From Desmodus rotundus (Eukaryota; Chordata; Mammalia; Chiroptera; Phyllostomidae): a DNA stretch of 64,000 nucleotides. Location: contig NC_071391.1 of assembly GCF_022682495.2 (NCBI RefSeq), positions 10,639,680 to 10,703,679 on the forward strand. The letters are read 5' to 3'. Below, piece after piece: positions 59,533-64,000 of this stretch (position 1 is the first letter of the stretch; each line of letters opens with the position of its first letter). The translations under genes and the position numbers were made by a program. The notes under the pieces are model-generated. The model saw nothing but the letters and a program-made list of their open reading frames with translations, ran no database searches and had not been told where the DNA came from.

Positions 59533-59999
59533 AGGGCAAAAGCATCTTACTGTCTTAGCAGTTAAACTGCTGGTTCTTTCTATTTGTCAGCAGTTAGAAA
59601 AAGAGCTCAACAATGTACATTCTCTTTAAGTAAACTGACTCTGCAATGTTTCCAATATTACATAAAGTGTAAAAATGATAATGAACTGTTTACATTTGTA
59701 TTGCACTATACAGAATATGTAACAAACTTTGATCCAAATTAAATCCTTTCATTTCCATACCAAACTATGTAGTGTTTTTCGTTCTTATAGATTAAGAAAT
59801 TGATGTCCTCCGAGTCAAGTTAGTTGTTCTTAGAAGTATTTGGTCCAGAAAACCCACATCTTATTACATGGTTGTTTCTGTTCCTGATGTAGTATAAGTG
59901 TTGTTATATTCTGAAATGAAAAAGCATAGAGAAGTGAGAGATGCAGGTAACAAAAATATTTCTTTCTCTCCTCATATCCAATACTGTCAAGCAGGCAGA

Positions 60000-60350
60000 T
60001 CACTGGCTTGTTTCTTGATGTATCGAGTGCCCACTTCCCCATTATCCCCTTGTCCTGTCCAGACTCAGTCACCAAGGGATAAAGATAGGCTGTGATCCAG
60101 GACTCCCAGAGCAGGGAGCGTTCAGTAGAGGAGAAGTTGGAGGGGTCTCCGTGGGCAGTGGGTTACAGGTCACAGGCTGAAACATGTAGGGCTAACTGTG
60201 CGCCCTCTGCCAGCACTACTTGGGGAGTTGTGTTGGGACCTGACAGTAGGCATCCTGGTAGCACAGGTGACCCAGAAGCAAGTGTGGATTGCTGTGTGAG
60301 ACCCTGCACTCTAATCTGCTAGAACCCACTGAATCTATTCACCAAAAGAT
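60000..60350. other. Conserved GC-richer block 5' of the receptor (U4 copy)
   Basis: Matches 36240-36560 almost base for base, including TCCGTGGGCAGTGGGTTAC and ACTCTAATCTGCTAGAACCC. Confidence 0.45.
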
Positions 60351-62009
60351 CAAGTGTGCAGGATACAAAGTAATGTCTCATGTGTGCACAGTCCCATAAC
60401 CTCAGAGAAATTTCCATCTGAACTGGGCCCCATCCAACTCCCTAGACATTGTGACATAGCTTGACTGTGTTCTTGATCCCCGTCCTCTTGACAATCTCTT
60501 AAATCTGCAATCCTTTGGTTAAAAAGAGTTGGTTCTTGGAAGGTCAATAAAATTCTATGCTCTACCGCTATATTTTACACAAACCAAGCATATCATATAT
60601 AATATAATACCTGACCTCTTCTATTCTGTGTGAATATGAGAAAATGGAGCAGAATGTAGAAAAGAGAAAGAATCACATCTGAATAATGATGTATGATCCA
60701 TATGCAGGTCTCCAAAATTCCTAGTCTGGACTCATATAATTAACTGTGCTTGTAGACACATTTCTTAAAAAAATTCATTTTCAATCAAAAATATTTATAA
60801 AATATGTAAAAGTACAGGTAAGAGAGTAAAAACAAAAAATTTCCTAACTCTTTAATAAATAATACTCACATTTTATTCTTCTTTTCCATTATGAATGTCT
60901 TTAAAATAATGAGATTGATAAAAGTAAGGAAAAGTTTGTATACTATTTCTTACCCTCCATTAGTTTTATAACATGCTTTATCAAATAAAGGTAAAAGAAC
61001 TAAAGAAATCTAAAATAGTAAGGAGAAAACCACAATAAAATCCTCTACCTGTTCTGGATCCCAGACTTTGTTGTCTGCTTTCTGTCTGCCAGAGGGTTCA
61101 GCACTGTCTCCTCAGTGACCTGGCTTATATCACCCTGGCTGTGTCTGGCCCTGGGTGCCAGTCTATCAGGAGCAAGGGACAGGTATAACAAGTTGTTGTA
61201 TCATCTGTTATTCCCTACAGGCTGGTGATTGAGAAAGAAACATGGACCTTTTGAAAATGTTGCTTTTGTCCCTCCCGACCTTATTGCCTAATATTGTACT
61301 TACTTAGCAATAGTAAAATGAGTGTATTGAGGGCTCTCTGCGTCCAGCTCACCAAATCTTATCCAGGTATATGGTTTCCATCTCAAAATTAGCAGAAACA
61401 ACCACGCAAGTTACACAGAAAGACACACAGATACAAACACTCTCATTAAATATATTTACATAATAAAGATTTTCGTAAAAACAGACAAAACTGACTATAA
61501 TCATAGTGCTTAGGGAAAAGTAAGTTTTGTTGTCTAATATGGGATTTTTAATATTCAAACAAAATTTACGCCAGAATAAATACAGCTTATGTGCAAATAG
61601 TTATTCTGGAAAATGACAATGCAGCCTTTTTTACATTAATTTATTCATTCTTCTTTTGCTAATATCCTGTAGGTTTATAGAGAACCTTCAGACCTTAATA
61701 ATTTTGATATGAGTACAATTACACATACATAATTTTCATAGCTAGGTTCTTCTTTAAAATAAATTCTAAGAAATGAACTTTAAGAGCATATAAATTTGAC
61801 AGTCAATTTTGGCATTTTTAATAGAGTGAGATGTTTTATATTGTGTTATAATCACCATATATTATCATATATGTTTTGATACATACATCTTGAGTTGTTT
61901 CTAATAAAGTCATTATTTGAAACAGAAATTGAAACCTAGAGGTAATATGTAGAGTTTTTTACAAATTTTCATTAAACTCATAAAAGTTGCTCAAAATAGG
62001 TGTATTTTG

Positions 62010-62522
62010 TTTTTTTAAAAATTTCATTTTTATTGTAATTCAATTACAGTTGTCTGCATTTTCTTCCCATCCCTCCATCCCACCCCATCTGACCCCACCT
62101 CCCTCCACCGCCTCCATCCTCCACCTGGATTTTCTCCACGTGTCCTCTATAGTAGTTCCTGTAAACCTCTCTCCCTATTGGCCCCTCCCCACTCCTCTCT
62201 GGCTATTGTTAGATTGTTCTTAACTTCAATGTCTTTGGTTACATTTTGTTTGATTTTTCTTTTGTTGATTAAGTTCCAGTTAAAGGTGAGATCATATGAT
62301 ATTTGTCCCTTACTGCTTGGCTTATTTCACTTAGCATAATGCTCTCCAGTTCCATCCATGCTGTTGCAAAGGGTATAAGCTCCTTCTTTCTCTCTGCTGC
62401 ATAGAATTCCATTGTGTAAATCTGCCTTTTCTCCACATCCCTCCATCACACTTCAGCCAAACCCACCTCCCTCCCCCACCTCCACCCTCTCCCTTGATTT
62501 TGTCCGTGTGTCCTTTATAGTA
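62010..62522 (-). mobile_element. Composite L1 3'-end scar at the U2-like/U3-like switch
   Basis: 62010-62425 is a reversed L1 tail, 3'UTR and end of ORF2 (ATTTCACTTAGCATAATGCT, CAGTTCCATCCATGCTGTTG). At about 62430 it jumps back into a second reversed 3'UTR piece (CTTTTCTCCACATCCCTCCA to GTCCTTTATAGTAG), which ends at 62522 exactly where U3-like sequence starts. The second piece lacks its own tail. Confidence 0.82.
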
Positions 62523-64000
62523 GAATGGTTTTCTTTTAACTATACCTTGCGGGGGAAGATTCACAACAGAAGTTAAGACTTCAGAGCAAACAAGGGAGAA
62601 AAGATTTTCTATGTCTACAGGGCTGTCCTGAGATCCCAGGTGACCCCACACCCAGTGCTGCAGAGAGAGCAGTGTACTCATGATCTCCTCCTTCCAGATA
62701 ATGGATGTTTGGCCCTGAGGCGTGGGTCTTTATCACAAAGTGCAGAGCTTGACAAAGCCACCAAGGAAAACCAGTTCAGTAAGGCTTCTGGGTCAGGAAC
62801 CGGGAAAGTAGTGATGGGAGGCTGCTAAAAATACCTCTGATATATCAGTGAGGTAGCACTTTCTGGTGACAGAAGACAATCATTTAATGAAATAGTTTAT
62901 ATGGAAGTCGTATTCTTTGCTAATTTTACAATAACATTTTGAAAATGTGTGTATATAAGAAACTGTTAGTGATTTTAAATCTCTGTAAGGGGTTTAATAG
63001 CATACTTTCAGTCCAATAGAGATAGAAATTAGAGAAATCTAAAACAGAAATCAGATCACTGCCTACAATCTTATAGTAAATAGTGTTTGGTTTTTGAAAA
63101 CTTTTTAAAGATACATATATGTTAATTTTAAAATGTATGTTTTTGAAAGTTCAAATGTGCCTTCATCCAAACCCTGAACAACAATCAGAAAACTAGCCTT
63201 TCAGAGACTGTTTATGGACCGTAACACAATTGATTCCAAAATGGGAAATCATTGTGTATGTTTTTATAAAGTGTACAGAATTAGAGTCTTCTGCTTTCCC
63301 CCCTCATGTCTGCATGCTTTCGTTAAGCACTGTGTATGTGAGATTCCCCCGCTGTTCCAGGTGAGGATAGTTATTCATTCTCTTTGCTGTGTGGTATTGC
63401 AATGAATAATCACACGGAATATTTTTGTGAAATCCCAAATCATGCTACATTGATCATTTTTGTACAGCCTTTGCATGTACATACTTTCTCATTTCTGATG
63501 GGTACAAAAGTACTAGGGGGATTTGGGGGACGGCTGCAACAGAAAGCTGCCATTGAGTTTAACAAAGTTGAACTCAGGTTTGAATTCCGTCAGTGGGTGA
63601 GAGCTGTAGATGTTCCACATTCAGGCAGTTGCTTGGTATTAACATTGAGAATCTTTCTCATGGTAGCTGATCTTAGGTGAGGCCTGGTGCAGCACGTACA
63701 TACAGGGAATACGTGAGTGGTAAGTGTACAACTTGTTTTAAAAAATATCCTCGCAATCAGTATCCAGACCAAGAAACAGAACATTATTAGAATCACTAAA
63801 GCCTTCTACATTCTCCCTTCTTTTTAGTTCTCTTTAGTTCACACATTAGACTCAGATCTGTTTAGAGTAGCTAGAAATGTATGCAGTCTGATTTTAAACA
63901 CATTTCCGTTGTGTTACAGGGGAACAGTGTGCCAGCTGGATGCTGTTATCGTTCTGCTTTCAGGGTCCACACCCATCTGTGCTTGGGCTTTGGTCTAGGT
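62523..64000. repeat. Near-identical segment, copy 2 (matches 50150-51640)
   Basis: Starts AGAATGGTTTTCTTTTAACT and runs to the window end in step with the U3 far flank. Small indels occur near 62665, 63390 and 63680. No gene was recognised. Confidence 0.9.

Larger units (their letters stand above)
56890..62005. repeat. Tandem OR unit U4, U2-like part
   Basis: Colinear with U2 (32990-38210) through the 3' block (57590-57870), the receptor, the 5' block (60000-60350) and the far flank, up to ACTCATAAAAGTTGCTCAAA. After a composite L1 (62010-62522) the sequence continues as the U3-like segment. Confidence 0.87.

Overview
The window is nuclear DNA from a placental mammal, almost certainly a bat. 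Exons are sparse, AT-rich spacers hold MIR, MER20-like and MaLR-like repeats, and there are many L1 copies. A tRNA-derived SINE at 5119-5350 has the layout of VES, a SINE known from bats, and ORF1-only (HAL1-type) retrotransposons are present. No CRISPR array, operon, tRNA or rRNA gene was seen. The only host protein genes are class II olfactory receptors (ORs). One is clearly OR5L-like (8052-9011, +). A broken OR5W/OR5D-like copy lies at 53190-53942. This gene content suggests the OR5D/OR5L/OR5W/OR5I part of a cluster equivalent to human 11q11 (inference).

Layout: 1-2700 is the 5' part of a young L1 on the minus strand, with an intact ORF1 and a CpG-rich 5'UTR. 2703-4225 is a duplicon that recurs at 40910-42405 and, more diverged, at 31022-32700. 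OR5L follows at 8052-9011. From 9.1 to 17.9 kb there are old repeats, a nested pair of L1s and an OR pseudogene cut by an L1. From 17.9 kb to the end the window is a tandem array of units built around one minus-strand OR subfamily: U1 (gene 19060-19998), a unit that lost its gene (27960-30160), U2 (gene 34764-35702), U3 (pseudogene 46082-47050 with a single nonsense codon) and U4 (gene 58550-59485). Between U3 and U4 are two decayed ORs. A complete HAL1-like element with perfect 14-bp target-site duplications is nested in an older L1 at 24351-26336.

The intact ORs would each act alone as an odorant GPCR in olfactory neurons. Every copy of the minus-strand subfamily, and OR5L too, keeps a 3' splice site shortly before the ATG, which fits the usual OR layout of noncoding 5' exon(s) and one coding exon. 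The most interesting structure is the history of the array. The left half of U4 is closest to U2 and its right half is almost identical to U3, with the switch inside a composite L1 scar. One unit has lost its receptor while keeping both flanks. Percent identities here are by-eye impressions, not computed values.
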